This document shows positions 9,901 to 17,546 of a stretch of 41,754 nt of DNA, piece by piece. The notes beneath the pieces are model-generated. The model was given only the letters and a program-made list of their open reading frames with translations, was not told where the DNA came from and ran no database searches. The position numbers were made by a program, and so were the translations under genes. This DNA is from DYGX01 sp035325905 (GTDB lineage: Bacteria; Chloroflexota; Anaerolineae; Aggregatilineales; Aggregatilineaceae). Position 1 is the stretch's first letter. Every line of letters starts with the position of its first letter. The stretch lies in contig DAOKYY010000028.1 of NCBI GenBank assembly GCA_035325905.1, forward strand, positions 1 through 41,754, read 5' to 3'.

Positions 9901-11013
9901 CCAGCTGCGCAGGTCCGGCCCCAGCCCTTCCGGCCCGGAGATGTGCTCCAGGATGATATGCGGGCGCCCCTCGAATTTCTGCACGCGCCGCGCCTGGACG
10001 ATGTGGCGGTGCTTTTCGAGCCGGATCCACGTCAGCGCTTCCTGCGTGAAGCGCGCGACGGCGTTCTCGTTGGTCAGAAACTTGCTCTGGAATGTTTTGA
10101 TCGCGACCGGCTCGCGCTCGTCGTGGTCGTAGCACAGGTAGACGATGCCCATCCCGCCGCGCAGCACCTGGGCCACTTCATAGCGCCCGTCGATGCGGTC
10201 CCCGTACTGGAACTCGCCGTTTTCCGGGCGGCGCAGCGTCAGCGCCTCCAGCACCGCCGGCGCGAGGCGAACGCCCTGCGTCGGCTCGACATCGACGCGG
10301 AACACGTCTGACTTGTCGGAGCGCGTCTCGCTGATCCCGGCGGCATCCTCGATCGACAGCAGCTCCGAGGCGACCTCGTGGCTTTCGAACGCGCGCGTGG
10401 CGACCGCTTCCGGGTCGATCACGGTCAGGTCGGCTTCGTCGCTGCCTGGCAGCGGCGTGACATCTGGCGCGGGGGTGAGGTCGTCAGTCTGGGGCGGCGC
10501 GACGTACCACAACGCCAGAAGCTGGGCCTCGTCGCGCAGGCTCTCCAGCGGGCCGGTCTGCTCGGCCTCGGCCACGGCCCACAGCGCGACCGCGATATTG
10601 CGCCGGTTCGGCGCGGCGCGCGCCACCCGCACCAGCCAGCGGATATAGGCTTCGGTCGCCTCGCGGGCCAGGGCGAGATCGGCGTCGCGCCCCTGCATAT
10701 CGGCCAGGTCCGCCGCCCGGCGAAAGGCGTAAATCGCTTTGCCGACATACGACATGCGGATGCGGCGCTCGCCGCCGGCCAGCGACTGGGCCGCGCACAG
10801 GTCGCCCAGGGCTAAGTAGTCGTAAGGGTGCGCCGGGTCGCGGCGCAGCGCCAGGCGCCCCAGGCGGCGGATCGCGTCATGCGCGTCGCTGGCGAACGGA
10901 TCGGTCTGGTCGGCCTTGCGCCGGCGGCTGAGCAGGCGCTGCTCCTGGTCAGGAGGCAGGTCCAGCGGCGGGATTCCGGTTTGCGGGACAGGGGGTAAGT
11001 GGTGGCTCGACAT
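6991..11013 (-). CDS. Ser/Thr protein kinase with a 22-unit C-terminal TPR array
   Basis: This cytoplasmic-looking protein has 1340 residues and no membrane helix. The N-terminal 270 residues are helical and acidic near the end. A protein kinase domain spans about 278-555: LRGGMGIVYLC glycine loop, VAIK (Lys306), HRDLKPANIL (405-414), TDFGLV (DFG 425-427), GTAPYLSPEQ activation segment end and RADIYAFGCVLYEML. From about 575 to 1322 there are 22 tetratricopeptide repeats. The last 21 follow a three-unit rhythm whose helix A reads WYNQ, then SWAKRGQ, then WAWNGKG. TPRs usually dock partners, so the array probably recruits substrates or the neighbouring Clp protein. The gene starts 41 bases after the Clp stop and is followed by the FHA gene. 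Confidence 0.92.
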   Translation of the reverse strand: MSSHHLPPVPQTGIPPLDLPPDQEQRLLSRRRKADQTDPFASDAHDAIRRLGRLALRRDPAHPYDYLALGDLCAAQSLAGGERRIRMSYVGKAIYAFRRAADLADMQGRDADLALAREATEAYIRWLVRVARAAPNRRNIAVALWAVAEAEQTGPLESLRDEAQLLALWYVAPPQTDDLTPAPDVTPLPGSDEADLTVIDPEAVATRAFESHEVASELLSIEDAAGISETRSDKSDVFRVDVEPTQGVRLAPAVLEALTLRRPENGEFQYGDRIDGRYEVAQVLRGGMGIVYLCYDHDEREPVAIKTFQSKFLTNENAVARFTQEALTWIRLEKHRHIVQARRVQKFEGRPHIILEHISGPEGLGPDLRSWIRHNRIDLPAALEFGLQIALAMQHAVKLVPGLVHRDLKPANILVRHDGIAKVTDFGLVRSLDLDDVPPHDTLHGDVTGLTRAGAVVGTAPYLSPEQCRAEQVDLRADIYAFGCVLYEMLTRQTVFAAKGFELWVKAHLTLAPAFPETATDLPAEVRALTLACLAKDPADRPQTWGELVSALAGQYEAVTGAPPEMEQSGPALEVRELMDKGYSLTELGYAEEALIAYRRALEIEPNSAWAWARQGRTLRLLNRYDEALGSYERALELNPRFAWAWTGKGQVLERLNQIERALAAHQTATELQPGNVWAWYNQAEALHAMRDYDGAMEVLEHALSIDPYHAESWAKRGQVLRALERYPEALNAYNRALELNPPYAWSWNGKGLALKALGRLDEALEAFEQASRHQPSEVWHWYNQSEMLVEMGRYQQSLAPAQQATRVAPNHAYSWAKLGQVYRYLERYDSAIDAYDQALRLKPDYAWAINGKGIVLERMGRYDEALEHYRRAAEYAPHDVWHWYNQGNLLVLQERYDEAIKLLEQATQINPDHARSWARLGNAYRHKDQPQKALQHLARAVKLEPDYAWAWNERGVTLELLGRFNEAIEAYDRAAQAEPSNPLYWYNKGDTLVYVKAYGDALTALQRALEVDPRYIRAWAKQGQALRRMGRDEEALASYSRAVELAPDYAWAWNGRGLALSALDRHEEALSCFRRAATLQPDDVWFWYNQADELILLHQYEEALTPLERALRLNREHPESWAKRGQALRRLGRYKESVAAYDQALKLEPGYAWAWNGRGLALEAMDRREEALLSYERAAQEDPTSVWYCINQIEPLLALGRIEDALQVNEQALKLEPQNESAWARKGQILRRMDRHAEALDAYDQALTFSPQYGWAWNGKGLALSALGRYEDALACFVRATEVAPRDVWFWHNRGEVLMQLGRWEEAVSVFNRALEIDPSHRPSREKRTEARQRLNDEE
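7047..9192 (-). repeat. Seven-copy in-gene tandem super-repeat, period exactly 306 bp
   Basis: Within the TPR-kinase gene, the codons for the conserved W-[YHI]-N-[QRK] helix recur at the same phase. The second G of the plus-strand GGTTG-like word (GTTG at 8050) is at 7132, 7438, 7744, 8050, 8356, 8662 and 8968. Every interval is 306 bases, that is 102 residues or three 34-residue TPRs, with no insertion or deletion over about 2.1 kb. DNA identity between copies is only partial, so the copies are old and have diverged while keeping length. Confidence 0.9.
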
Positions 11014-11054
11014 AACCCTCTTGGCGTGGTGGCGCTCGTTGTGGACGTCAGGCC

Positions 11055-13490
11055 CTATTCCGCGCTGCCGGCGTCGGCGCGGGCCGGCTCGGTCCCGTCC
11101 GCCTTTTCGAGGGCGGTTGCTCCTTCCGCTGCGCCTTCCGCCGCGCCAAGCGCGCGCAGGTTGTCGTCCAGCAGCAGGGCCAGCCCGTCGCCCACACGCG
11201 TCACGCGGATCGCGTCGCCCGGCCCAAAGGTTTCGTCGAGCAGGGCGGTGCTCAGCGGGCGGGTCAGCAGCCGCTCGATGGCGCGGCGCAGCGGGCGCGC
11301 CCCGTTGGCCGGGTCGTAGCCCTCGGTCAGCAGCAGATCGCGCGCGCCTTCGTCCAGCGACAGCGTCAAGTTCTGCTCCGCCAGCCGCGCGCGCACATCG
11401 CGCAGTTGCAGGTCGAGGATGCCGTCCAGCGCCTGGGGCGTCAGCGGGTTGAAGACGACCACCTCGTCCAGCCGGTTCAGGAACTCCGGCCGGAAGTGCT
11501 TTTTGAGGTGGAAGTCGTAATCGGGCAGCTGGTCGGGCGTCGAGCCGAAGCCGAGGCCCTTGCCCACGTCGCCCGTGCCGATGTTGCTGGTCATGATCCA
11601 GGCGGCGTGGCGCGCGTCGACCGTCGCGCCCTGCGAGTCGGTCAGGCGGCCCTCGTCGAAGACTTGCAGGAAGATGTCGAACACCTCCGGCGCGGCCTTC
11701 TCGACCTCGTCCAGCAGCACGACGCTGAACGGCTTGCGCCGCAGCGCCTCGGTTAGCTGCCCGCCCTGTTCCATGCCCTTATAGCCGGGCGGCGCGCCGA
11801 TCAGCCGCGCGACGGTGTGCTCGTCGTGGAACTCGGACATATCGAGCCGGATGATCGCGTTCTCGTCGTTGAACAGGAAGACGGCCAGCGTCTTCGCCAG
11901 CTCGGTCTTGCCGACCCCGCTCGGCCCCAGAAACAGGAAGACGCCGACCGGGCGGCGGGGGTCGCCCAGCCCGGCGCGGCTGGCCTTGATCGCGTCCGAC
12001 AGCGTCTTGACGGCGTGATCCTGGCCGACCACACGCGCGCGCAGCGCCTCGTCCATATGCGCGAACCGCTGGCGCTCGTTGGCTGTCAGCTCGCTGACCG
12101 GGATGCCGGTCCATTCGCTCAGCACTTCGGTCACGGTCTGCGCGGTGACTTCGCGCGGGCCGCCGTGAGGGTCTTCGTCGCCGCTGCTGCTCTGGATCAC
12201 CAGCCGGGCGCACGCCTCGTCCAGCAGATCGAGCGCCTTGTCTGGCAGGCGCCGATCCCGCATATAGCGGTCGGAGAGGCGCACCGCCGCCTCGCGCGCT
12301 TCCGGCAGAATCTTGACTTTGTGATGCTCCTCGTACCGCTGGTAGACGCTGTCGATCACGACCAGCGACTCGCTAACGCTCTGCTCGCCGATGTCGATGG
12401 TGCGGAAGCGGCGGTCGAGGGCCGGGTCTTTGGCGATCGCCTTGCGATATTCCTCGAAGGTCGTCGCGCCGATGCAGGTGATTTCGCCCCGCGCCAGCGC
12501 CGGCTTGAGGATGTTGGCCGCGTCGAGATTGCTGTCGATCGTGTCGCCCGCGCCGACAATGGTGTGTATCTCGTCGATGAACAGGATCACGTCCGGCGCG
12601 TTCTTGGCCTCGTCCACGATCCCGACGATGCGCTCCTCGAACTGCCCGCGCAGGCTCGTGCCTGCCACCAGCATCCCGATCTCGATCTGGACGATCCGGC
12701 GGTTGAGCAGAAACTTCGGCACCGTGCCCTGGGCGATGTTGTACGCCAGCCCCTCGACGACCGCCGTCTTGCCCACGCCCGAATCGCCGAGCAGCAGCGG
12801 GTTATTCTTCTTGCTGCGCGTCAGCGTCCGCGTGATGATGCGGATCTCCTTGTCGCGGCCAATCGCCGGGCCGATCTTGCCCTGGCGGGCCTGATCGGTC
12901 AGGTCGCGCCCGTACTTGTCGAGCAGCGGGGTGGGCATCCGGTGTCCGGCGCTGGACGCGTCGTCGGCCAGCACTTCCATCACGGAGTCCATATCCGCGA
13001 ACAGAAATTCCTCAAATTCCTCGTCGCTGTCGCTGTCTTCGAGGTCGCCCAGCAGGCGCTCGATCCACTCGACGACATCCACGCCGAGCTTGACCAGCGC
13101 CCGCGCGGCGATGCCTTCGCCTTCTTGCAGCAGCGCCAGCAGCAGCTGCTCCTCGGTCACGAAGCGGTCGCCCGCGTCGTCGGCCAGGTAGACGGCCATC
13201 GCCAGCACGCGATGCGAGCGCGGCGTCAGCGGCGGGGAGTCGCTCACCATGTCGTCGCCTGCCCCGACTTCGCGCCGGATCGTGTTGCGGACTTCGCGCG
13301 GCTCCAGCCCGGTCTCCATCAGCATCCGGGTCGCCGGGCTGCCGGGGATGCGGGTCAGCGCGTTGAAGATATGCTCGGTCCCGATGAAGTTATGGCGCAA
13401 GCGCGTCGCTTCCTCGATTGCGCCTTCCAGCAGCGGGCCGCATCGTTTGCGGATTTCCTGCTCGCTAATGTCCAGCGGCGACTGGGGCAT
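11055..13490 (-). CDS. Clp/Hsp100 AAA+ unfoldase with two ATPase domains (ClpC/ClpA-like)
   Basis: This 811-residue protein has a Clp N-domain repeat pair (residues 1-150; FIGTEHIFNAL and FVTEEQLLLALLQE) and an acidic linker (EDSDSDEEFEEFLF). AAA domain 1 has Walker A GDSGVGKT at 235-242 and Walker B VILFIDEIH at 301-309. AAA domain 2 has Walker A GPSGVGKT at 522-529 and VLLDEVEKA at 591-599. The link between the AAA domains is very short, with no long coiled-coil M-domain as in ClpB. A KGLGFG segment (644-649) sits where ClpA/ClpC/ClpX carry the ClpP-docking loop, so it may feed a ClpP protease. No clpP lies in the window. It heads the leftward unit that continues with the TPR-kinase, FHA protein and exported lyase-like protein. 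Confidence 0.9.
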   Translation of the reverse strand: MPQSPLDISEQEIRKRCGPLLEGAIEEATRLRHNFIGTEHIFNALTRIPGSPATRMLMETGLEPREVRNTIRREVGAGDDMVSDSPPLTPRSHRVLAMAVYLADDAGDRFVTEEQLLLALLQEGEGIAARALVKLGVDVVEWIERLLGDLEDSDSDEEFEEFLFADMDSVMEVLADDASSAGHRMPTPLLDKYGRDLTDQARQGKIGPAIGRDKEIRIITRTLTRSKKNNPLLLGDSGVGKTAVVEGLAYNIAQGTVPKFLLNRRIVQIEIGMLVAGTSLRGQFEERIVGIVDEAKNAPDVILFIDEIHTIVGAGDTIDSNLDAANILKPALARGEITCIGATTFEEYRKAIAKDPALDRRFRTIDIGEQSVSESLVVIDSVYQRYEEHHKVKILPEAREAAVRLSDRYMRDRRLPDKALDLLDEACARLVIQSSSGDEDPHGGPREVTAQTVTEVLSEWTGIPVSELTANERQRFAHMDEALRARVVGQDHAVKTLSDAIKASRAGLGDPRRPVGVFLFLGPSGVGKTELAKTLAVFLFNDENAIIRLDMSEFHDEHTVARLIGAPPGYKGMEQGGQLTEALRRKPFSVVLLDEVEKAAPEVFDIFLQVFDEGRLTDSQGATVDARHAAWIMTSNIGTGDVGKGLGFGSTPDQLPDYDFHLKKHFRPEFLNRLDEVVVFNPLTPQALDGILDLQLRDVRARLAEQNLTLSLDEGARDLLLTEGYDPANGARPLRRAIERLLTRPLSTALLDETFGPGDAIRVTRVGDGLALLLDDNLRALGAAEGAAEGATALEKADGTEPARADAGSAE

Positions 13491-13527
13491 TCGGCTGTTC
13501 TCACTCCACCAAAGGACGATGCGCCCT

Positions 13528-13536
13528 AGTATACCA
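13528..13536 (-). promoter_or_regulatory. Extended -10 promoter for the Clp-kinase-FHA operon
   Basis: The minus strand reads TGGTATACT, an extended -10 box (TGn plus TATACT), about 40 bases before the Clp start at 13490. There is no good -35 box 17 bases upstream, which is usual for extended -10 promoters. It lies in an A/T-richer gap after the SDR gene, suggesting that the Clp gene starts its own transcript. Confidence 0.45.
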
Positions 13537-13604
13537 GGACTCCGGCGGCGCTGGTATTACAATCTTACTACTACACGACTGCTAATTGGCACGTAGAGCG
13601 CCCG

Positions 13605-14363
13605 CTAGAGCATGACCTTGCCGCCGTCTACGTTGATCGCCTGTCCGGTTAGATAGCGCGCGCCGTCCGAGCACAGGAACAGCACCAGTCCGGCTACGTC
13701 GTCCGGCTGGCCGAGGCGCCCCTGCGGGATGTCCGCCAGCCACTTCGCGATCTGCGCCGCGTTCGAGCGAGATTCGGCGGTCATTTCCGTCTCGATCACG
13801 CCGGGGCAGACCGCGTTGACGCGGATGCCATAGGCGGCAAACTCCCGCGCGCACTCCTTCGTAAAGCCAATCAGCCCGGCCTTGCTGGCGACGTAGCTGG
13901 CGCGGTTCGGCAGCGGGATGTTGTGCCCGGCGATCGAGGCGATGTTAACGATTACGCCGCCGCCCGCGTCGCGCAGGATCGGCCCGGCGGCTTTGCAGGT
14001 GTAGAACGCCGCGCTGAGGTTGACCGCCAGCGTCTCCTGCCACTCCTCGACCGGCGTGGCGAGGATCGGCGTTTTGTACTCGATCCCCGCGTTGTTGACC
14101 AGGATGTGCAGCCCGCCCATCTCGCGGACCACCCCTGCGATCATCCGCTCGACAGCGGCAGGATCGCTCACATCGGCGGGGAAGGCGCGCGCCCCCCTGC
14201 CAAGCTCCCGCGCCGTCCGCTGGGCGCTGTCCGCGTCGATGTCGTTGACCGCGACCGCCGCGCCGGACGCCGCCAGACGGGCCGCGATCGCCTTGCCGAT
14301 GCCGCGCCCCGCGCCGGTCACCAGCGCCACCTGCCCGGAAAGATCGACTGAAAACGCGCTCAC
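13605..14363 (-). CDS. SDR-family oxidoreductase (FabG-like)
   Basis: This is a 252-residue classical short-chain dehydrogenase/reductase. It has the cofactor motif TGAGRGIG near residues 15-22, a second-strand Asp (NDIDADS), the NNAG motif and the catalytic Tyr/Lys pair in SYVASKAG, preceded by NIASIAG carrying the catalytic Ser. The C-terminus has the FLCSDGARYLTGQAINVDGG signature found in 3-oxoacyl-ACP reductases and sugar/polyol dehydrogenases. The substrate cannot be told from sequence alone. I chose GTG 14363 with AAAGGA about 10 bases upstream; an ATG at 14423 would add 20 unlikely residues. It lies between the receptor kinase and Clp genes, with about 100-base gaps on each side, so it may be an unrelated passenger. 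Confidence 0.88.
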   Translation of the reverse strand: MSAFSVDLSGQVALVTGAGRGIGKAIAARLAASGAAVAVNDIDADSAQRTARELGRGARAFPADVSDPAAVERMIAGVVREMGGLHILVNNAGIEYKTPILATPVEEWQETLAVNLSAAFYTCKAAGPILRDAGGGVIVNIASIAGHNIPLPNRASYVASKAGLIGFTKECAREFAAYGIRVNAVCPGVIETEMTAESRSNAAQIAKWLADIPQGRLGQPDDVAGLVLFLCSDGARYLTGQAINVDGGKVML

Positions 14364-14460
14364 AAGTGTGTCATTCCTTTCATGGTGTGCATGATTTTTC
14401 AGCGGGCTTGCCGGAAAGATCAAGGAATTGGAGACGCCATCGGAGAGCCAAGTGGCGCAA

Positions 14461-16419
14461 TCAGGGTGGCGGCAGCGCGAAATTGCACTCTCCGGCGGCG
14501 ATGGCGCACGTCGCCAGCGCGGCCTCGCCCAGCCGGACGGTGAAGCTCGCGTCCGGCTCGTCCGAGCGCCAGAAGTAGCGTTCCACCGTCGCGGTGCGGT
14601 AATACCCGGCCAGGCGCGGGCAGGTCTCGTCGTCGGGCGCGGGGCGCGCCGCGTCAGAAGTGATCAGTTGCAGGCAGCTTTCGGCTTCCAGGTAGGCTGA
14701 CGATCCGCTGATGTAGCGGTCCCACTCCGCCGCCTCGAAATGGCGCGTATCGCCGTCAGCGCCGGTCTGCTCGAAGACGAGATCGCTCACGTCGAGCGGC
14801 CTGCCCGCGACGTTCAGCAGCACGAACACGTCCGGCCCGTAGATCAGGCGGACATCGGGCGCGCTGGCGTCGGGCGCGGCGCCTGCCGGAGTTTCGCTCG
14901 GCGCTCGCGTCGGCGGCCCGGCGGTCGTGGTGGGCGTGCGCGCCGGGCGGCGCGGCGTGGCCGTTCGGGATGGTGTGGCTGATTCTTCCGGCGCGGCGCC
15001 GGCCTGCCCGGCTACAGGGGTTACGTCGGCAGCGGTCGCTGCGCCTGTCGCGGTGCCCGTCGCGTCGATCAGCGCCGAGTTTGCGACCGGCTCCTCGGAC
15101 GGACCCCCCTCGTCATTGTGCAGGAGATTCGTCCAGACCAGCGCCCCGGCCACGACTGACAGCACGAGGATCGCGGCGATCAGCGCGCCGCGCAGCCGCC
15201 GCGACCCGCGCCTGGCTCCGCCGCTGCCGCCGCCGAGATCGCGGTGCGCGGGCTTCAGGCCGGGCGCGTCCGGCCCGACCAGCCCGATGTCGCGCGGGTC
15301 GGCGTAGCCGCTGAGGATCGAATCGAGCGTGCGCTCGTCGATTTGCAGCTCATCCTCGGCGGCAGCCAGCGCGGCGGCCTGTTCTTCTTTGGCAGCCTTG
15401 CGGCGCGCGAAGCGGCTGGCGAGATCGTGCGTGCCGGGGTCGGATGGCGGCTCGGGCGCGGCCAGGCCGAGCGTCTCGTCACCGGGCGGGCGGATGGCGG
15501 GCGTGTGGCGCGGCGCTTCGATCATCGCCAGCAAGTCGGCGGATGGCCCGGCTGCCGGGGCGACTGGCTGCGGCGCGCTGGCGCAGGCGGCGGTCAGCGC
15601 GGCGACCAGCGCCTTGCCGGAGGGATAGCGCCGCTGCGGGTCTTTGTCGAGCGCGCGCAGGACGACCTCCTCGACGGCTTGCGGGATGTTCGGGTTGTAG
15701 ACGCTCGGCGGCGGCGGCGCGACGTTAAGGTGCTTGAGCGCGACGCTCATCGCCGACGGGTCGTCGAACGGGACCTGCCCGGCGAGAATCTCGTAGATCA
15801 CGATGCCGAGCGAGTACAGGTCGCTCTGCGGCACGGCCTGGGCGGACGACAGCGCCTGCTCCGGCGCGATGTAATGCGCGCTGCCAAAGGTCTCGCCGGT
15901 TGTGCCTTCCTGTACGCTGAGCGCCAGCCCGAAATCCATCAGGATCGCGCGGCCCGTGTGGCGCTCCAGCATGATATTCGAGGGCTTCACGTCGCGGTGG
16001 ATCACGCCCTGCGCGTGGGCATAGTCGAGCGCCGCCGCGATATCGCCCACAATCCGCAGCATCTCGCCGCTGGGCATATGCTCGCCCCGCTCGGCGTAGC
16101 TTTTCAGCACCACGCGCAGGTCTTTGCCTTCGAGGAAGACCTGCGCCATGTAGTAGATGCCTTCCGAGCGGCCGAACTGGTAGATGCCGACGATGTTGGG
16201 GTGGCGCAGATGCGCGATCGCGCGGGCTTCGCTCTGAAAGCGGCGGGTGTATTCTTCTTCGGACGTGGTCGCGAAGTCGCTGCTGATGACCTTGACGGCG
16301 GCGTAGCGTTGCAGGTTTTCGTCGTAGCCCCGGTACACGCGTGACATTCCGCCCCGGCCCAACAGGCCCACGATCGTATAGTCGCCGAGCTGTTTTCCGA
16401 TCAGCGGATCAAGAGCCAT
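14461..16419 (-). CDS. Transmembrane receptor-like Ser/Thr protein kinase (PknB type) with a Cys-containing ectodomain
   Basis: This 652-residue protein carries a PknB-like kinase domain at 13-280: GRGGMSRVYRG glycine loop, AAVKVI (Lys43), HRDVKPSNIM (HRD 141-143), MDFGLA (DFG 162-164) and AHYIAPEQ. An Ala/Glu-rich juxtamembrane region precedes one membrane helix at about 411-430. A Thr/Pro-rich spacer (TPSRTATPRRPARTPT) leads to an external domain at about 523-652. That domain contains DVFVLLNVAGRPLDVSDLVF, resembling a lamin-tail-type beta sandwich, and four cysteines (582, 600, 638, 645) that could form two disulfides. It has no PASTA repeats. The layout is of a sensor kinase with an outside domain and an inside kinase. 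Its likely readers are the FHA protein and the TPR-kinase encoded downstream. Confidence 0.92.
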   Translation of the reverse strand: MALDPLIGKQLGDYTIVGLLGRGGMSRVYRGYDENLQRYAAVKVISSDFATTSEEEYTRRFQSEARAIAHLRHPNIVGIYQFGRSEGIYYMAQVFLEGKDLRVVLKSYAERGEHMPSGEMLRIVGDIAAALDYAHAQGVIHRDVKPSNIMLERHTGRAILMDFGLALSVQEGTTGETFGSAHYIAPEQALSSAQAVPQSDLYSLGIVIYEILAGQVPFDDPSAMSVALKHLNVAPPPPSVYNPNIPQAVEEVVLRALDKDPQRRYPSGKALVAALTAACASAPQPVAPAAGPSADLLAMIEAPRHTPAIRPPGDETLGLAAPEPPSDPGTHDLASRFARRKAAKEEQAAALAAAEDELQIDERTLDSILSGYADPRDIGLVGPDAPGLKPAHRDLGGGSGGARRGSRRLRGALIAAILVLSVVAGALVWTNLLHNDEGGPSEEPVANSALIDATGTATGAATAADVTPVAGQAGAAPEESATPSRTATPRRPARTPTTTAGPPTRAPSETPAGAAPDASAPDVRLIYGPDVFVLLNVAGRPLDVSDLVFEQTGADGDTRHFEAAEWDRYISGSSAYLEAESCLQLITSDAARPAPDDETCPRLAGYYRTATVERYFWRSDEPDASFTVRLGEAALATCAIAAGECNFALPPP

Positions 16420-16472
16420 CGCGCGCTCTCTGTTATTGGCAGGGCTGGAACCCCCGTCTGCCTGCGCTCTGG

Positions 16473-16502
16473 GGTAAGTTCGTTAACTTTACCTCAAGTC
16501 AA
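16473..16502 (-). promoter_or_regulatory. Possible promoter/operator region of the receptor kinase gene
   Basis: An imperfect palindrome (16473-16493, arms GGTAA...TTACC with inner GTTAAC) lies next to a minus-strand TTGACT (plus 16497-16502) that could be a -35 box. The matching -10 is poor. The A/T-rich patch is about 55-80 bases before the kinase start at 16419, a position where an operator would be expected. Confidence 0.3.
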
Positions 16503-16563
16503 ACGTAGAGGGAAATAGCTTGGTGGCGAAGCAGGACTAACGTACAGGGGGGCGCGGCGCGAA

Positions 16564-16627
16564 CCTCACCCCTGAATTTTCCGGCCCGTACGCCCTTCTC
16601 CAAAGTGAGAATGGGCCAGGGGTGAGG
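16564..16627. repeat. 11-bp perfect inverted repeat flanking a 42-base loop
   Basis: CCTCACCCCTG (16564-16574) and CAGGGGTGAGG (16617-16627) are exact reverse complements separated by 42 bases. They lie between the hydrolase stop (16654, -) and the kinase promoter region. The form suggests a small intergenic repeat or a long-looped terminator for the hydrolase transcript. There is no T-run after it. Confidence 0.6.
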
Positions 16628-16653
16628 CTTCCCGCGCTTGGGTTCTGCGCGCT

Positions 16654-17445
16654 CTACAGCGTCTCGAGAAATTCGCGCAGGGCGTCGGTCGTGGCGGCCG
16701 GCTGCTCGACCATCGGCATATGGCCCGCGCCGGGGATGACAACATGTCGCGCGCCGGGGATCAGCTCCGCCAGCTCGCCGGTCAGCTCCGCGCCGACGGT
16801 CTCGTCCTCGGCCCCGGCGATCACCAGCGCCGGGATCGACAGCCCGGCCAGCAGCGGGCGCGAGTCGGGCCGGGCGGCCATCCCGCGCAGCGCCCCGGCG
16901 ACGCCCTGCGGCGAGGACCCGACCATGATCTCATAGATGCTCTGCGCCATTTCGCTCTGCCGGTCGACGCCGGGCGCGAAAACGGTGCTCATCATGCTGA
17001 AGGCCGTATCGCTCACGCCCTTGTTCAAGACGATGTCCGCGCTGGTCTCGCGCTGAAACTTCTTCTCCGGGGTGTCGGGGCGGGCGTGGGTCGCCACAAA
17101 GACGGCGGCGCGCACGCGCGCGGGCCAGCGCCGCAGCGCCGCCAGCGTAATATAGCCGCCCATGCTGTGCCCGACCCACACCGCCCGATCAATCCCCAGG
17201 CGGTCGAGCAGCGCGACAATGTCCGCCGCGAAGTCGTCCATGTCGTAGCCTTCTTCGGGCGCGGCGCTCTCTCCGAAGCCGCGCAGATCGGGCGCGATGA
17301 CGTGGTAATCCATCCCCAGCGCCATCACCTGCGCGTTCCAGATACGATGGCTGAAGGGAAACCCGTGCACCAGCACCACGGCGAGGCCGCGCCCGGCTTC
17401 GGCGTAATGCAGATGGATCGCTCGCTGCTGTTCGGACATGCTCAC
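16654..17445 (-). CDS. Alpha/beta hydrolase
   Basis: This 263-residue protein has the alpha/beta-hydrolase fold. VVLVHGFPFSHRIW forms the oxyanion-hole region near residue 23, and DLRGFGESAAPEEGYDMDDFA follows. The nucleophile elbow GHSMGG gives the catalytic Ser near residue 97. PALVIAGAEDETVG supplies the likely acid and GAGHMPMVEQP the catalytic His. The family includes esterases, lactonases and C-C hydrolases, so the substrate is open. Two in-frame ATGs (17445 and 17439) are possible starts. It is divergent from the recD2 gene and upstream of, but about 230 bases away from, the receptor kinase on the same strand. Confidence 0.9.
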   Translation of the reverse strand: MSMSEQQRAIHLHYAEAGRGLAVVLVHGFPFSHRIWNAQVMALGMDYHVIAPDLRGFGESAAPEEGYDMDDFAADIVALLDRLGIDRAVWVGHSMGGYITLAALRRWPARVRAAVFVATHARPDTPEKKFQRETSADIVLNKGVSDTAFSMMSTVFAPGVDRQSEMAQSIYEIMVGSSPQGVAGALRGMAARPDSRPLLAGLSIPALVIAGAEDETVGAELTGELAELIPGARHVVIPGAGHMPMVEQPAATTDALREFLETL

Positions 17446-17546
17446 CTCTCCATCACCTTGACCTATAGGGTAAAATAGCAGAGCGCCAGGGGCGCAGCCA
17501 ACCGGCAGGCGGCAGGCCGCGCCCGCGCAGGTGGGGCAGGAGAGCT

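Noticed and set aside
6991..11013. Assembly artefact from collapsed repeats in the TPR-kinase gene
   Set aside because: The copies differ from each other at many bases while keeping exact length and frame, which assembly error would not produce. Copy number could still be checked with long reads.
4189..13490. Type VI secretion cluster (ClpV, PpkA, Fha)
   Set aside because: Only the regulatory-looking trio is present. There are no TssB/C, Hcp, VgrG, TssJ/L/M or baseplate genes, and the Clp protein has a ClpP-docking-like LGFG segment.
11817..13529. 570-codon open frame opposite the Clp gene
   Set aside because: The Clp reading has full Walker motifs and N-domains, while this frame shows only mirrored composition.
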